The notes under the pieces are model-generated. The model was given only the letters and a program-made list of their open reading frames with translations, was not told where the DNA came from and ran no database searches. Positions 9,615 to 19,800 of a stretch of 64,000 nucleotides of DNA are shown piece after piece. This DNA is from Brevibacillus brevis (GTDB lineage Bacteria > Bacillota > Bacilli > Brevibacillales > Brevibacillaceae): contig NZ_LR134338.1 in assembly GCF_900637055.1 (NCBI RefSeq), positions 487,001 to 551,000 on the forward strand, written 5' to 3'. The translations under genes were made by a program, and so were the position numbers. The first letter of the stretch is position 1. Each line of letters opens with the position of its first letter.

Positions 9615-10128
9615 CGCCAATCATCTCCTTTTTCTCACGCTCAAGTATTTCCCTGACCGCTTTCATGGCACGGTGCAGTGTCACGTTTACTTTGTTTTCG
9701 GACCACCCAAGTATTTCAGCCGTCTCCTTGGAGGACAGTCCCTTGACTCCGCGCAAAATGAGCACCTCGCGAAAAGCGGGCTTTACATCACGGATTGCAT
9801 GGTAAAGTGCTTGCTGCTCCTCATGTACGTGCAGAATTTCTTCCGGTGTTTTTTCTTCAGTCTCTATGTTCGCCAGCCATTTATCTGGGAGCCAATTGCG
9901 AAGACGTTGCTTTCGTCTATGATCGATGGCGGTATTCCTCGCGATCGTCAATAGCCAAGTTTTTGGCTGCGATCTGCCTTCGAATGCATCCAGAGACCGA
10001 AGCGCTTTTAAAAAGACATCCTGAACGAGATCTTCTACATCGCGGGTTCCGGTGTAGTAAATAAGAAATTTGTAAATATCATCGCCATAGCGCAGGAACC
10101 ATTGCTCCATTAAACCGTTTTTGTCCAT
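9604..10128 (-). CDS. ECF-family RNA polymerase sigma factor (SigX-like)
   Basis: 174 residues. Region 2 is seen as EDLVQDVFLKALRSLDAFEGRSQPKTWLLTIARNTAIDHRR and region 4 as PAFREVLILRGVKGLSSKETAEILGWSENKVNVTLHRAMKAVRE in pieces with the usual helix-turn-helix. The FEGRS...KTWLLTIARN segment is close to B. subtilis SigX. It directs RNA polymerase to a small regulon, likely envelope-related, and is controlled by the overlapping downstream anti-sigma gene. A possible autoregulatory promoter lies upstream. Assignment to ECF is firm; the SigX subgroup is inference. Confidence 0.92.
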   Translation of the reverse strand: MDKNGLMEQWFLRYGDDIYKFLIYYTGTRDVEDLVQDVFLKALRSLDAFEGRSQPKTWLLTIARNTAIDHRRKQRLRNWLPDKWLANIETEEKTPEEILHVHEEQQALYHAIRDVKPAFREVLILRGVKGLSSKETAEILGWSENKVNVTLHRAMKAVREILEREKKEMIGDAI

Positions 10129-10164
10129 AGCTGAACCACCTTTTGTACGTTCTACTTGTAATTT

Positions 10165-10190
10165 GACGACTCAGGGGGCATTTCATTACA
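10165..10190 (-). promoter_or_regulatory. Possible ECF-type autoregulatory promoter
   Basis: On the - strand TGTAATG (10190-10184) is followed after 15 bases by CGTC (10168-10165), close to the TGTAAC / CGWC pattern of SigX/SigW-type promoters. It lies 37 bases ahead of the sigma gene. Spacing is slightly short, so this is tentative. Confidence 0.35.
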
Positions 10191-10228
10191 AAAACAAAAA
10201 AACTGCCGGAAGCAGAGGTCCGACAGTG
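10190..10228 (-). terminator. Terminator of the fetAB operon
   Basis: On the - strand ACTGTCGGA...TCCGGCAGT forms a stem followed by a T-rich run (the A-run at 10190-10202 on +). It directly follows fetB. Confidence 0.75.
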
Positions 10229-10235
10229 CGTGTAT

Positions 10236-11000
10236 TTAAGAGTGGAGCATGGAATCCCGTGTAAACCAGAGCTGATAGCTGAGCATGCTGATCAGAACCG
10301 CCGAAATGGCCGCAGAGGAGCTGAAGCTGAGCATAATGAGGATTTGGTAGCGCACGGCCTCGATGGGACTGGCACCCGCGACGATCATTCCGGTCATCAT
10401 CCCTGGCAATTGGACGAGTCCGATTGTTTTCATCGTATCGAAGGTAGGAATCATGCTCGCTTTAACAGCGCGCTTCAACACCACATGCACAGCTTGGCGA
10501 GTCGTGGCTCCCAGGCAAAGCAGTGTCTCGATTTCCCCACGGGAGGCTTCCACTTCTCTGTTCATGTGCGTGAGAAAAAGGCTCGTGACGATCATGGAGC
10601 TGCCAATAATCATGCCGCTCATCGGGATAAGGTACTGCGGCGTAGGAGAGACAAGCCCGAGTACAATCAACAGTCCCATGGTGATGACCTCTGTTATCGC
10701 AAGTGAAATGGAGATCCGCCAAAAGATCCCCGATAACCGTTTCGCCCTGCTGGCGGCGTTCCACGAAGCGACCAAGATCATCATGAGAATGATCAATAAA
10801 ATAAACCAGACACTATCGGCAGCAAAGACAAAATGTAGGACGTAGCCGATCGCGAGCAATTGAACGGTAGAGCGGATGGTGCCAATCAAAATGTCTTTTT
10901 CCAAACCGAGCTTCTGCCAAACAGAGAGCAGGAGGGCAATGAAAACAAAGGCATAGGCAAAGAGTAGCCACGTGTATGAAAACGTAAACGTATGCGTCAT
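10236..11000 (-). CDS. fetB: FetB/YbbM-type ABC transporter permease (UPF0014), putative iron exporter
   Basis: 254 residues with about seven predicted membrane segments. The sequence follows the UPF0014 pattern: ILIGTIRSTVQLLAIGYVL near the N-terminus, LIPMSGMIIGSSMIVTSL and LPGMMTGMIVAGASP in the middle, and QILIMLSFSSSAAISAVL towards the end. In Escherichia coli FetAB exports iron and protects against oxidative stress. Its ATG overlaps the stop of the ATPase gene by four bases, so the two are translationally coupled. Role in iron export here is from family knowledge. Confidence 0.88.
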   Translation of the reverse strand: MTHTFTFSYTWLLFAYAFVFIALLLSVWQKLGLEKDILIGTIRSTVQLLAIGYVLHFVFAADSVWFILLIILMMILVASWNAASRAKRLSGIFWRISISLAITEVITMGLLIVLGLVSPTPQYLIPMSGMIIGSSMIVTSLFLTHMNREVEASRGEIETLLCLGATTRQAVHVVLKRAVKASMIPTFDTMKTIGLVQLPGMMTGMIVAGASPIEAVRYQILIMLSFSSSAAISAVLISMLSYQLWFTRDSMLHS

Positions 11001-11749
11001 CGCTGCACCTCACTTAGGGCAGCATGGACATAGCCATCTTGCAAAAATTCACGGGCTTCAACGGATTGGGGCGAGTGAAAAAATGCATCACAATCAGCGT
11101 CTTCTGCGAGCTGGTGGTTGGCCATAAACCAGATGCGCTTGCAAGCGACTCGTGCTTCTTCTAAATCATGCGTGACCCAAATTAAGGTCGTACCCGTTTG
11201 GCGGTGCAAATCGACGAGGAGCCGCTCAGCAGCCTGCTTGCTTTTCGGATCAAGTGAAGCAGTGACCTCATCCAGGAGCAGGACAGGTGGCTGAAGCAAC
11301 AGGCTGCGGACGAGAGCGAGCCGTTGCTTTTCACCGCCGGACAGTTGAGCGGCTGGTTTTGCCCAATCGATCTCTTCCATATATAACTGCTCCATCAAGT
11401 CAGAGGCGAGCTTCTTATCAAAAGGACGCTGATGCAGGCTGCTCACTGTACGCAGGTTGTCTTCCACGCTGCCTGGCAGCATAACAGCCTGCTGTGCCAC
11501 ATAACTGATTTTCATTCGCCAAGCTCTCGCGTCCCACAGTAACATTTCTTTATTCTCTAAGAAAACCGTACCGGCGTCAGGCTGCAGAAGACGACCCAAA
11601 ATACGGAGCAAGGTGCTTTTTCCTTGGCCTGATTTTCCCAGAATTCCAATAATCGTAGGCTCTGTAATACTGGCGTTTACGTCACGGAACAACCATGTAC
11701 TCGTGGGAGAGTGGATTTGTTTCCCTAAAGCTTCGATCTTGATGGTCAT
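10997..11749 (-). CDS. fetA: FetA/YbbL-type ABC transporter ATP-binding protein
   Basis: 250 residues from the ATG at 11749, preceded by GGGGAGG; an upstream in-frame ATG at 11782 lies inside a terminator hairpin. Walker A is GKSGQGKSTLL (about residues 38-48), the signature is LSGGEKQRLALVRSLLL, Walker B is VLLLDEVTASLD, and the switch His is in WVTHDLEEA. It energises the FetB permease. Placed directly downstream of the cytochrome c gene but separated from it by a terminator. Confidence 0.88.
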   Translation of the reverse strand: MTIKIEALGKQIHSPTSTWLFRDVNASITEPTIIGILGKSGQGKSTLLRILGRLLQPDAGTVFLENKEMLLWDARAWRMKISYVAQQAVMLPGSVEDNLRTVSSLHQRPFDKKLASDLMEQLYMEEIDWAKPAAQLSGGEKQRLALVRSLLLQPPVLLLDEVTASLDPKSKQAAERLLVDLHRQTGTTLIWVTHDLEEARVACKRIWFMANHQLAEDADCDAFFHSPQSVEAREFLQDGYVHAALSEVQR

Positions 11750-11776
11750 ATGTAAAAGCCTCCCCATTAACGCGGA

Positions 11777-11807
11777 AAACACCGAAGAGGACGAGTCTTC
11801 GGTGTTT
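11777..11807 (-). terminator. Terminator after the cytochrome c gene
   Basis: AAACACCGAAGA, seven-base loop, TCTTCGGTGTTT: a 12-base perfect stem. Read on the - strand it ends the cytochrome c transcript. Confidence 0.8.
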
Positions 11808-11831
11808 CTTTCCTACTGGCTATCTATGTAC

Positions 11832-12227
11832 TTATTTCTTCTCCGACAGCCACTGTGAAACCGCTTGAATTTCTGGTTGTTTCTTCAGCAATCCAGGAGG
11901 CATGCCGCCCTTACCTTCTTTGATAATTTTGGCAATGTCTTCAGCGCTGTGTGTTGCTCCAACTTTCGTCAGGTTTGGACCTGCAATGCCTTCGAGATTT
12001 TGACCATGACAGGAAGCGCAATTTTGTTTGAATACAGCAGCAGCGTCAATTTGTGCAGTTGGTGCGCCGCCACCATTTGCTTCTTCCCCATGTGTTGGTG
12101 GGAAAATGATTGATCCTACAAGTGCAATGAGAAAAACTAGAAACAAGATACCAAACGAAGTAAAAAAGGCCTTCGCGGAATCAATTACATCGTTTTGATT
12201 CATGTCTTTTTTGTTGGACCCAGCCAT
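11832..12227 (-). CDS. Membrane-anchored cytochrome c (c550/CccA-like)
   Basis: 131 residues from the ATG at 12227 (MAGSNKKDMNQ), preceded by GGGAGG; the ATG at 12245 lacks a site. One N-terminal transmembrane anchor (SFGILFLVFLIALVGSIIF, about residues 25-43) is followed by a Gly/Ala/Pro linker and a class I cytochrome c domain. Heme is bound by CASCH; the likely axial Met is in KGGMPPG. It carries electrons at the outer face of the membrane, probably to a heme-copper oxidase. No cysteine lipobox, so it is closer to CccA than to the lipoprotein CccB. Confidence 0.9.
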   Translation of the reverse strand: MAGSNKKDMNQNDVIDSAKAFFTSFGILFLVFLIALVGSIIFPPTHGEEANGGGAPTAQIDAAAVFKQNCASCHGQNLEGIAGPNLTKVGATHSAEDIAKIIKEGKGGMPPGLLKKQPEIQAVSQWLSEKK

Positions 12228-12508
12228 CTGACAAAGACCTCCCAAAGCAAATAATAAAGTTTCATGGTAATTTTACGGCAAAAGTTTGACAATATCAAGG
12301 CGACTACCAAACAAGACAAAGAAAGTACACAATTTGCCATTTTTTATTAAAAACACGTTGCTCTTATTCTACCTTACAACGGTCAATATTATTTGAGAGA
12401 ATTTCTCTTATAATGGAAGGGATAGCGGGTTGCTGTTACCAGACAAGTGTGATAAAGTTGTTGTATTGGTTTTTTCCGCCTTGGAAATACGTTTTGAGGT
12501 GAATGAAA
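12228..12508. other. Intergenic region ahead of secG with a likely promoter
   Basis: The 281 bases between the divergent cytochrome c and secG genes contain a TATAAT at 12409-12414 on +, about 95 bases ahead of secG, preceded by the small palindrome AGAGAATTTCTCT. No convincing -35 at 17 bases was found. No other gene or repeat is seen. Confidence 0.4.
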
Positions 12509-12751
12509 ATGGCATTGGCTGCGAAAATTTTACTTGTGATCGCAAGTATTGGCTTAATTATCGTCGTGTTGCTGCAATCGGGAAAAAGTGCCGGCCTTTC
12601 CGGAGCGATTGGTGGCGGCGCAGAGCAACTGATGGGCAAACAAAAAGCCCGCGGGATTGACGCACTTTTAGGGAAACTGACCGTTGTATTTGCGGTTGGC
12701 TTCATGATTTTTGCGATTTTGCTCGGGTATTTCTTGAAATCAGGAGCGTAA
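12509..12751 (+). CDS. secG: Protein translocase subunit SecG
   Basis: 80 residues, the usual length. Two hydrophobic helices (AAKILLVIASIGLIIVVLLQ and VVFAVGFMIFAILLGYFL) flank the conserved cytosolic loop GGAEQLMGKQKARGIDALL, the diagnostic SecG motif. GAGGTGA at 12496-12502 is well spaced for the ATG at 12509 and too close for the ATG at 12503. It stabilises the SecYEG channel. The neighbouring rnr and smpB follow the common Firmicute order secG-(est)-rnr-smpB-ssrA; the carboxylesterase gene often seen here is absent. Confidence 0.95.
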   Translation: MALAAKILLVIASIGLIIVVLLQSGKSAGLSGAIGGGAEQLMGKQKARGIDALLGKLTVVFAVGFMIFAILLGYFLKSGA

Positions 12752-12765
12752 TAGACGAACGGCCG

Positions 12766-12796
12766 AAAGACAGCGAGTGCAACTTGCTGTCTTTTT
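12766..12796 (+). terminator. Terminator after secG
   Basis: AAAGACAGC, 11-base loop, GCTGTCTTTTTCT. Rnr therefore probably has its own promoter or relies on read-through. Confidence 0.8.
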
Positions 12797-12893
12797 CTCT
12801 ATTCCGATTGCGATATGCGGGAACGGTGAATACTACATAATAGGATGGTCATGGAGAAACGCGGGAATGCCACGCGAAAAAGGAGGTTTGTGA

Positions 12894-15404
12894 ATGGAAG
12901 ACCAAGAAAAAATACTCGCGTTTATGCGAGAGCAAGCATATCACCCGATGACGGTGAGGGAACTGGAAGAAGCGTTTGGAATCAAGGATTCTGCCACGTT
13001 CAAGGAGCTTGTGAAAACGCTGAATGCACTGGAAGCGAGCGGAGAGGTGATCCGCACCAGAGCGAATCGGTATGGCGTGCCTGAAAAAATGAATTTGGTA
13101 CGTGGACGTCTGCAAAGTCATCCGAAGGGCTTCGGATTTGTGATCCCGGAAACACAGGGCACGGAGGACGTATACGTTCATGCGAATGATATGAACGGTG
13201 CGTTGCATGGGGATACCGTACTGGTTCGTGTGGAAAAGGAAGCGGGCGGCAATCGTCTGGAAGGGCAGATTATTCGCATCGTCGAGCGGGGAATGAAGCA
13301 GGTTGTCGGGACGTTCAAGGACGAGACGTATTATGCGTTTGTCATTCCCGATGAAAAGCGGCTCGGCAAGGATATTTTTGTCCCCAAAGAAGCCTATAAC
13401 GGTGCCGTAGATGGTCACAAGGTAGTTGTGAACATCGTTCGCTACCCAGAGGGACGAGTGAATCCTGAGGGTGAAGTCGTCGAGATTCTCGGCCATAAGA
13501 ATGATCCGGGCGTCGATATCCTGTCGATTATCCGCAAGTTCAACTTGCCTGAAGCTTTTCCAGAAGACGTGTTAGCAGAGGCTGAGGCAGCACCAGATGA
13601 GATTTCCGAGGAGGAGATCAGCGGCCGTCGTGATTTGCGCGAGCGAATGATGGTTACGATTGACGGTGCGGATGCCAAAGACTTGGACGATGCCGTTTCT
13701 CTGGAGAGGCTGCCAAACGGAAATGTAAGACTCGGCGTGCATATCGCTGACGTCAGCTATTATGTTCGTGAAAAGTCCCAGCTGGACAATGAGGCGTATC
13801 GTCGCGGTACCAGTGTCTACTTAGTTGACCGCGTCATTCCGATGCTGCCGCATCGCTTGTCCAATGGCATATGCAGTCTCAATCCGCAGGTAGATCGATT
13901 GACGATTTCCTGCGATATGGAGATGGATGCGAACGGAAACACCGTGAAGTACGACATCTTTTTGAGTGTGATTCGTACAGATGAACGTATGACGTATGCA
14001 GATGTACGCAGTATTTTGGAAGACAAGGACGAAGCCTTGACCGAGAAATACAGCAGACTCGTTCCGATGTTCGAGGATATGAAAGAGCTGGCCTTGAAGC
14101 TGCGTAAAAAACGGATGCAGCGCGGCGCGATTGACTTTGATTTCCGCGAAGCAAAAATTTACGTCGATGAAGAGGGAACCCCTACGGAAATCGGCTTCCG
14201 TACGAGATCGATTGCGGAGCAGATCATCGAGGAGTTCATGCTCGCTGCCAACGAAACAGTGGCAGAGCATTTCCACTGGATGAAGCAGCCGTTCATGTAC
14301 CGGATTCACGAAGACCCGAACGCTGAAAAGCTCATGGCCTTCATGGAGTTCATCACGAATTTTGGCTACTCGATCCGCGGGAAGGGCAATTCTGTTCATC
14401 CACGTGCGTTGCAGCAGTTGCTGGAAGAGGTAAAAGGAACGCCGGAAGAAATTATTATCAGCACCGTCATGCTGCGTTCGATGAAGCAAGCGCGCTACGA
14501 CGCGGAAAGTCTGGGGCATTACGGCTTGTCTACGGAGTTTTATACCCATTTTACTTCGCCGATTCGCCGTTATCCCGACCTGATCGTCCACCGTCGCATT
14601 CGCGAATGGATCGAGTTGGGGAATCAAATATCAGAAAAACGTCTGGGGTACTGGGCAGAGCAAATGCCAGTAATCGCGGAGCATGCGTCACAGCGTGAAC
14701 GGTTGGCTGTCGATGCCGAGCGTGAAACAGACGATCTGAAAAAAGCCGAGTTCATGCTGGAGCGAGTGGGAGAAGAATTCGAAGGTGTCATCTCCAGTGT
14801 CACTTCGTTTGGGATTTTCGTCGAACTGCCTAACACCATTGAAGGTTTGGTGCACGTCAGCTTTTTGACCGACGACTACTATCATTACCATGAGAAAATG
14901 TTTGCGCTGGTCGGTGAGCGCACAGGCAAGCAGTACCGGATCGGAGATGTCGTCGAGGTACGTGTAGCGAATGTCAACGTGGATGAACGCACCATCGACT
15001 TCGAAATCGTCGGGATGCCGAAGGCTGGCTTCCGTGGTAGCCGTGAGCGTACGCCTCGCGTAATAGATGGTCGCGGTGGAGATCGTAAGCCGACACGTGG
15101 CAAACAAGATCGTTCACGCGCAGGCCGTGCAGATCGTCCTGGCAAACCAGATCGTCAAAAGGATAAAAAGCATCCGGCGGAAATCCGTCAGAAATACAAG
15201 GATCGCCGTAAAGCGGAAGGGAACACCGCCCCTCGCCGTGCTGGATCGGGCAAAGCATCGAGCGGTGAGGAAGTGCTGCCAATCAGTGCAGGAGAAGGAG
15301 ATACCCCAGCGAAACGCCAGAAGGGATTCTGGGAAGATCTCGTCAAGTCCAAGAAAAAGAATCGCAAAAACGTAGCCAGTCAAGCGAAACGGAAACGCCG
15401 TTAA
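12894..15404 (+). CDS. rnr: Ribonuclease R
   Basis: 836-residue 3'-to-5' exoribonuclease that degrades structured RNA and assists tmRNA-mediated decay. Order: N-terminal winged helix (about 1-60), two cold-shock domains (about 60-225), the RNB catalytic domain starting near residue 250 with the acidic metal site [15 protein letters not shown], an S1 domain (about 620-705, [20 protein letters not shown]), and a long basic Lys/Arg/Gly-rich tail (about 710-836) that is larger than in many homologues and ends in KRKRR. AAGGAGG precedes the ATG. Placed directly ahead of smpB and ssrA, its functional partners. Confidence 0.96.
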   Translation: MEDQEKILAFMREQAYHPMTVRELEEAFGIKDSATFKELVKTLNALEASGEVIRTRANRYGVPEKMNLVRGRLQSHPKGFGFVIPETQGTEDVYVHANDMNGALHGDTVLVRVEKEAGGNRLEGQIIRIVERGMKQVVGTFKDETYYAFVIPDEKRLGKDIFVPKEAYNGAVDGHKVVVNIVRYPEGRVNPEGEVVEILGHKNDPGVDILSIIRKFNLPEAFPEDVLAEAEAAPDEISEEEISGRRDLRERMMVTIDGADAKDLDDAVSLERLPNGNVRLGVHIADVSYYVREKSQLDNEAYRRGTSVYLVDRVIPMLPHRLSNGICSLNPQVDRLTISCDMEMDANGNTVKYDIFLSVIRTDERMTYADVRSILEDKDEALTEKYSRLVPMFEDMKELALKLRKKRMQRGAIDFDFREAKIYVDEEGTPTEIGFRTRSIAEQIIEEFMLAANETVAEHFHWMKQPFMYRIHEDPNAEKLMAFMEFITNFGYSIRGKGNSVHPRALQQLLEEVKGTPEEIIISTVMLRSMKQARYDAESLGHYGLSTEFYTHFTSPIRRYPDLIVHRRIREWIELGNQISEKRLGYWAEQMPVIAEHASQRERLAVDAERETDDLKKAEFMLERVGEEFEGVISSVTSFGIFVELPNTIEGLVHVSFLTDDYYHYHEKMFALVGERTGKQYRIGDVVEVRVANVNVDERTIDFEIVGMPKAGFRGSRERTPRVIDGRGGDRKPTRGKQDRSRAGRADRPGKPDRQKDKKHPAEIRQKYKDRRKAEGNTAPRRAGSGKASSGEEVLPISAGEGDTPAKRQKGFWEDLVKSKKKNRKNVASQAKRKRR

Positions 15405-15417
15405 ACAGTTGTTTAAA

Positions 15418-15462
15418 CCCCGAAAAGTACTCGGAACGATCCGTTTCCCTTTTCGGGGATGT
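15418..15462 (+). terminator. Hairpin after rnr
   Basis: CCCCGAAAAG at 15418-15427 pairs with CTTTTCGGGG at 15449-15458, with CGGA/TCCG inside the loop. The tail (atgtttattta) is only moderately T-rich, so termination may be partial, allowing read-through to smpB. Confidence 0.65.
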
Positions 15463-15552
15463 TTATTTACCGGGTAAATGACTTGCCACAATGGGCAAAA
15501 TTTGCTAGACTAACTGGTACGAAACGCAGTACGTACAAGTGAGGTGATCTCC

Positions 15553-16026
15553 ATGTCAAAAGATAAGGCCGGAACCAAGACAATCGCCCAAAACCGAAAA
15601 GCGCGCCACGATTACCACATCGAGCAAGTATACGAGGCAGGCATTGAGCTGACCGGTACGGAGATCAAGTCCGTGCGTGCGGCGCGTGTCCAGCTCAAGG
15701 ACAGCTTCGCCCGTGTGCAGAATGGCGAATTGCTTCTGTACAATGTGCACATCAGTCCGTACGAGCAGGGAAATCGCTTTAACCATGAGCCAGAGCGGAC
15801 TCGCAAGCTGCTGATGCGCCGCTTGGAAATCCTCAAGCTCAATGGTCTGATTCGCGAAAGAGGGTACTCGCTGGTCCCGCTCAGCATTTATTTGAAGGGC
15901 GGCTGGGCCAAAGTCGAGCTCGCACTTGTCAAAGGGAAAAAGAACTACGACAAGCGCGAAGACCTCAAGAAAAAAGAGTCTGCGCGTGATATCGAGCGTG
16001 CTCTGCGCGAACGCCAAAAAGGCTGA
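15553..16026 (+). CDS. smpB: SsrA-binding protein SmpB
   Basis: 157 residues. Binds the tRNA-like part of tmRNA and brings it to stalled ribosomes. Family motifs: [20 protein letters not shown], the [19 protein letters not shown] region, [20 protein letters not shown], and the basic C-terminal tail [20 protein letters not shown] that reaches into the decoding centre. GAGGTGATCTCC precedes the ATG at 15553; an earlier in-frame ATG at 15544 overlaps that site. It is followed by its RNA partner ssrA. Confidence 0.97.
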   Translation: MSKDKAGTKTIAQNRKARHDYHIEQVYEAGIELTGTEIKSVRAARVQLKDSFARVQNGELLLYNVHISPYEQGNRFNHEPERTRKLLMRRLEILKLNGLIRERGYSLVPLSIYLKGGWAKVELALVKGKKNYDKREDLKKKESARDIERALRERQKG

Positions 16027-16127
16027 TTGGATTGCACTGGCAGGCTTGGCAGCAATCAACGTTGAGTTTTGGCTGTCGCCTGTGCTATATTTAATAAGCA
16101 ACAACAAGCCAATACACTGTTTAATAT

Positions 16128-16169
16128 AGTCTAGGTGTGGATGTAATGGCTCTTCACCTAGACTTTTTC
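16128..16169 (+). terminator. Terminator-like hairpin between smpB and ssrA
   Basis: AGTCTAGGTG (16128-16137) pairs perfectly with CACCTAGACT (16155-16164), followed by TTTTTCTC. It ends only about 11 bases before mature tmRNA, leaving no room for a separate ssrA promoter between them. Confidence 0.75.
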
Positions 16170-16179
16170 TCACCTACCT

Positions 16180-16535
16180 GGGGGCGTTCTGGATTCGACG
16201 GGGATGGTAGAGCATGAGAAGCGAGCCGGGGGGCTGCGGACCTCGTCAACAACGCGGAACGCCATTAACTGGCAACAAACAACTTTCTCTCGCTGCTTAA
16301 TAACCAGTGAGGCGCTACCATTCCATCGCCCATGTGGCATGACTAGCGCTCAACTTTAGTGGGATACGCCGGAGGCTTCCGCCTGGAGCCGAAGGAAGAA
16401 GATCAATCAGGCTAGGTAACGGGTCAGCGCGTCACTCCGCGAATCCGGTACCGAAATCTAAATGAGTGACTGCGCTCGGAGATGCTCATGTATCGCTGTT
16501 TTCGGACGGGGGTTCGAATCCCCCCGCCTCCACCA
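16180..16535 (+). ncRNA. ssrA: Transfer-messenger RNA (tmRNA)
   Basis: About 356 bases. The 5' end GGGGGCG pairs with CGCCTCC just before the 3' ACCA, forming the acceptor stem; the D-arm-like GGATTCGACGGGG and the T-arm GGGGGTTCGAATCCCCC are present, with encoded CCA. The tag frame resumes at GGC (16271) and reads GNKQLSLAA followed by two stops at 16298-16303, giving the proteolysis tag AGNKQLSLAA with the tRNA-borne Ala. It rescues stalled ribosomes with SmpB. Its last 114 bases are duplicated downstream, a sign of insertion at the 3' end of this gene. Confidence 0.97.
16422..16535 (+). repeat. Left direct repeat: 3' part of ssrA (candidate attL)
   Basis: 114 bases starting at GGTCAGCGCG and ending at the CCA are repeated at 20257-20370 with two differences (A16450/G20285 and C16458/T20293). 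Such repeats are the mark of elements that integrate into the 3' end of ssrA and rebuild it. The copy joined to the rest of ssrA is intact. Confidence 0.85.
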
Positions 16536-16550
16536 AATACATAAAGTGAA

Positions 16551-16576
16551 GCCACCTGATGAGGGTGGTTTTTTTG
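16551..16576 (+). terminator. Terminator after ssrA
   Basis: CCACC (16552-16556), short loop, GGTGG (16564-16568), then seven T. It lies inside the inserted segment, so the element brought its own tmRNA terminator. The remaining 16577-16808 holds no other gene; TATAAT at 16759-16764 is a possible -10 for the helicase gene. Confidence 0.8.
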
Positions 16577-16808
16577 CGTTTATTGGGAAGTTTCGCTACA
16601 CATAGCGATTTGGAAAGCTTGTTATATCAAGCATTGTGGGGAGTTGAGTAAATGTATAGCGAAGAATATTTGATGTTATTCGAGTCGGTGAACACCATAT
16701 ATGTGAAATAATCAAGTATTACTTCAAAGAATTAGCATATCTTTTACTTGCTTTCCTGTATAATTTTAGGGGAAAACTTTGAGGGGTAGAGGTAGGTGAA
16801 AGTTCAAA

Positions 16809-19800
16809 ATGAAAGTGATCACTTATTGGAGAAACAGTCTGGCGGATGCAGATCGTCTGAATCTGGATTTGTCAAAACTCTCTTCTCCCAAACAAATAGC
16901 ATTTTCGGATATTGAGCGTGGTACATTACCACCTGCGATTGTTGAGGCATATTTCAGCAAAGATAAGTATAAAGAGGAACAAGTGATAGATGTTCTGCTT
17001 GCTCCTGTTGTTGCCTATATCAAGACTGAACATGGGGCGACTTTAAAGAAAGACTTGAAAGTGCTGGTTCCGTTATGGGTTCCTGCCAAAATGCACAAAG
17101 AAGGTCAGCTTCAAGTGAAACCTGATGCATTTCCGTGGATTCCAAGGAACTTTCTTGAGCCGTGTTCTTCAGATATTATTCCTATTGGCAAATTGGAGAG
17201 CATGGATGTATTTTTGTCCTCTCACCGTCAACCTGAAGAAAACTGGACAGACTATTGGAATTATGCCCTGAATCTGTTTTGCTCAGTCACAGGACAGGCG
17301 TTGTCTGCATTTGAACACGAACAGTATATGAGATGGAAAAAGGCATTTGTTTCAGATGAATCAGTCAAACGAGGTATGTCCAAAAATATTATTGAATTGT
17401 ACGACGATATCAGGAGAAAGAAATACATACCACCACTTTTGAAAAGTTATGCTTCATTAGAAGATACACAGCTAAAACCCCTATTGGATGATATGGATTC
17501 CATTTTACAATCAGGAAATCATTTGGGGCAGATGAGTAATGTGTTTCCTGTATCAGAATCACAACGGGAAACTATTCATCACTTTTTAACATTGAATGAA
17601 GGAGAAATTCTTGCCGTCAACGGGCCACCGGGAACAGGAAAAACAACAATGCTACAGAGCGTTGTTTCGACACTATGGATTAAAGCGGCGTATGAACAAA
17701 CAGAACCTCCAGTGATCGTTGTTACTTCAACTAATAATCAAGCTGTAACCAATGTAATAGACAGCTTTGGAAAAATAACTGAAAAGCCTAATTCGCTTGA
17801 GGGCAGGTGGATACCCAATGTTCATAGCTATGGATTATATTTGTCGTCTATCTCCCAAGATGAGAATCCAGGTTTCCAGACAGTCTATCCGTATCAAAGG
17901 GATGAGAAGAAGCCGCGTGGATTTACAACCAAACTTGAGACACAAGAATATGTTGCAGATGCAGAGAAGCTCTTTTTAGAAAAAAGTAGTTCATATGCGA
18001 AAAAGACATTCACTACGGTTAAGGAAGCGGTGGAATTTCTGCATGGTGAATTGAAGCAGACTGTAGATGAGCAGAGACAGTTAATTAAGGACTACCATGA
18101 GTTTTTGCATATCAACAAAATTGAGCAGGAAAAGTATCCGCAGGGAATCGAAAAAGCGTTAGCGGATAAAAGGGATGAGCTTGAACAAATACAGTACGAG
18201 TTAAACACAAAAAAACAGACGGAAATCGAATGGAACAAGCATCTGTACTCTCAACCGTGGTGGATGACAAAACTGAATTTCTTTCCGCTTAAAGGCTACG
18301 TCGACAAAAAGAGACGATTGCGAAACAAGATATTCATGCTTTCATATGGATATGACGAAATGGAAGAGGACGAGTTTACAACATCTATCCAGACGAGTAA
18401 AAAGAATCTTCAGCGGGATTTCGATATGGCTCAGGAAGAATTTGAACTGGTACAGAAAGATCAGCAATGGTATCAGAATACACGTAATGTATGGAACGAT
18501 TGGAAAAACAAATTGCGTTTGAATGAAGAGGAAGATTTGCTCTCAAGATTGGACAGCGGTTACAGATACAATGCTTTTAAACTGGCAACCCACTACTGGG
18601 AAGGACGCTGGATACTGCAAATGCAGAATGAGTTTTCTACTAACTATGAAGACTCTCGTGGTGAAGCAAAGCAGAAAACAAGGTGGAGAAGAAACGCGAA
18701 ACTTACCCCATGCTTTGTTTCAACATTGTTTATGACGCCATCTTTTTTCAAGGCATACCAAGGCGAATCAATACCGTTGTATAAGTTCATTGACCTGCTG
18801 ATTATAGATGAAGCGGGGCAAGTGAGTCCTGAGATAGCAGGAGCAACATTTGCACTGGCAAAGAAAGCTTTGGTTGTTGGAGATACATTGCAAATTGAAC
18901 CAGTATGGAACATTCCAAAATCAATTGATCTGAAAAACATGGAGAAATTCAAACTTGCCAGCACATATGATGATGCAGAAAAAACCGTGTTGAACAAATA
19001 CATTGGTGCTTCCAATGGCACAGTGATGCATATTGCACAAAGGGCAAGCAAGTATCAGAAATATAATGAAGCCAGAGGGATGTATCTGACTGAACATCGT
19101 CGTTGTGTGCCGGAAATCATCGGTTACTGCAACAGATTGGCATACAAGGGACGACTCTTGCCGAAAAGAGGAAGTGAATCTGATTATCCACTGCCACATC
19201 TGGGCTACGCACATGTTCAAGGGGTATCCGAAAAATTTAGCGGTAGTAATCGTAATCGGATTGAAGCAGATGTTATCGTTAACTGGATATTGGACAATCA
19301 AGAGCGATTGATAAAGATGTATGAAGATCAAAAACTATCTAAAATAGAGGATATTATTGCAGTCGTAACCCCTTTTACCCAGCAACGACAACTGATTCAA
19401 ACTGCGTTGAAAAGAGCCGAAATAAAGGATATGAAGGTGGGGACGGTTCATGCACTTCAAGGGGCGGAAAGACCAATCGTTATCTTTTCGCCAGTGTATG
19501 ACAGCAGTACAGAATCGGGATATTTTTTTGATAATGGAGTCAACATGATGAACGTTGCTGTATCCCGTGCAAAAGACAGCTTCCTGGTGTTCGGGGATAT
19601 GCAGATTTTTGATTCCAATGCATCTACGCCATCCGGTTTGCTGGCACGGTATCTGTTTGCAGATGAAGCAAATGAAATAAAGAATATCAGAATCTCGTCA
19701 CGTGCATTGTCAAATCTCAGCGGAGCCGTCCATCATATAAGGGAGTTGGGTGAACATAGAAGAGTGTTGAAAGAATGCATTCGTGCCGCCAAGAAGGAAA

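Noticed and set aside
13821..14627. 268-residue open frame on the - strand opposite rnr
   Set aside because: Antisense shadow of the RNase R catalytic domain with no ribosome site or family features.
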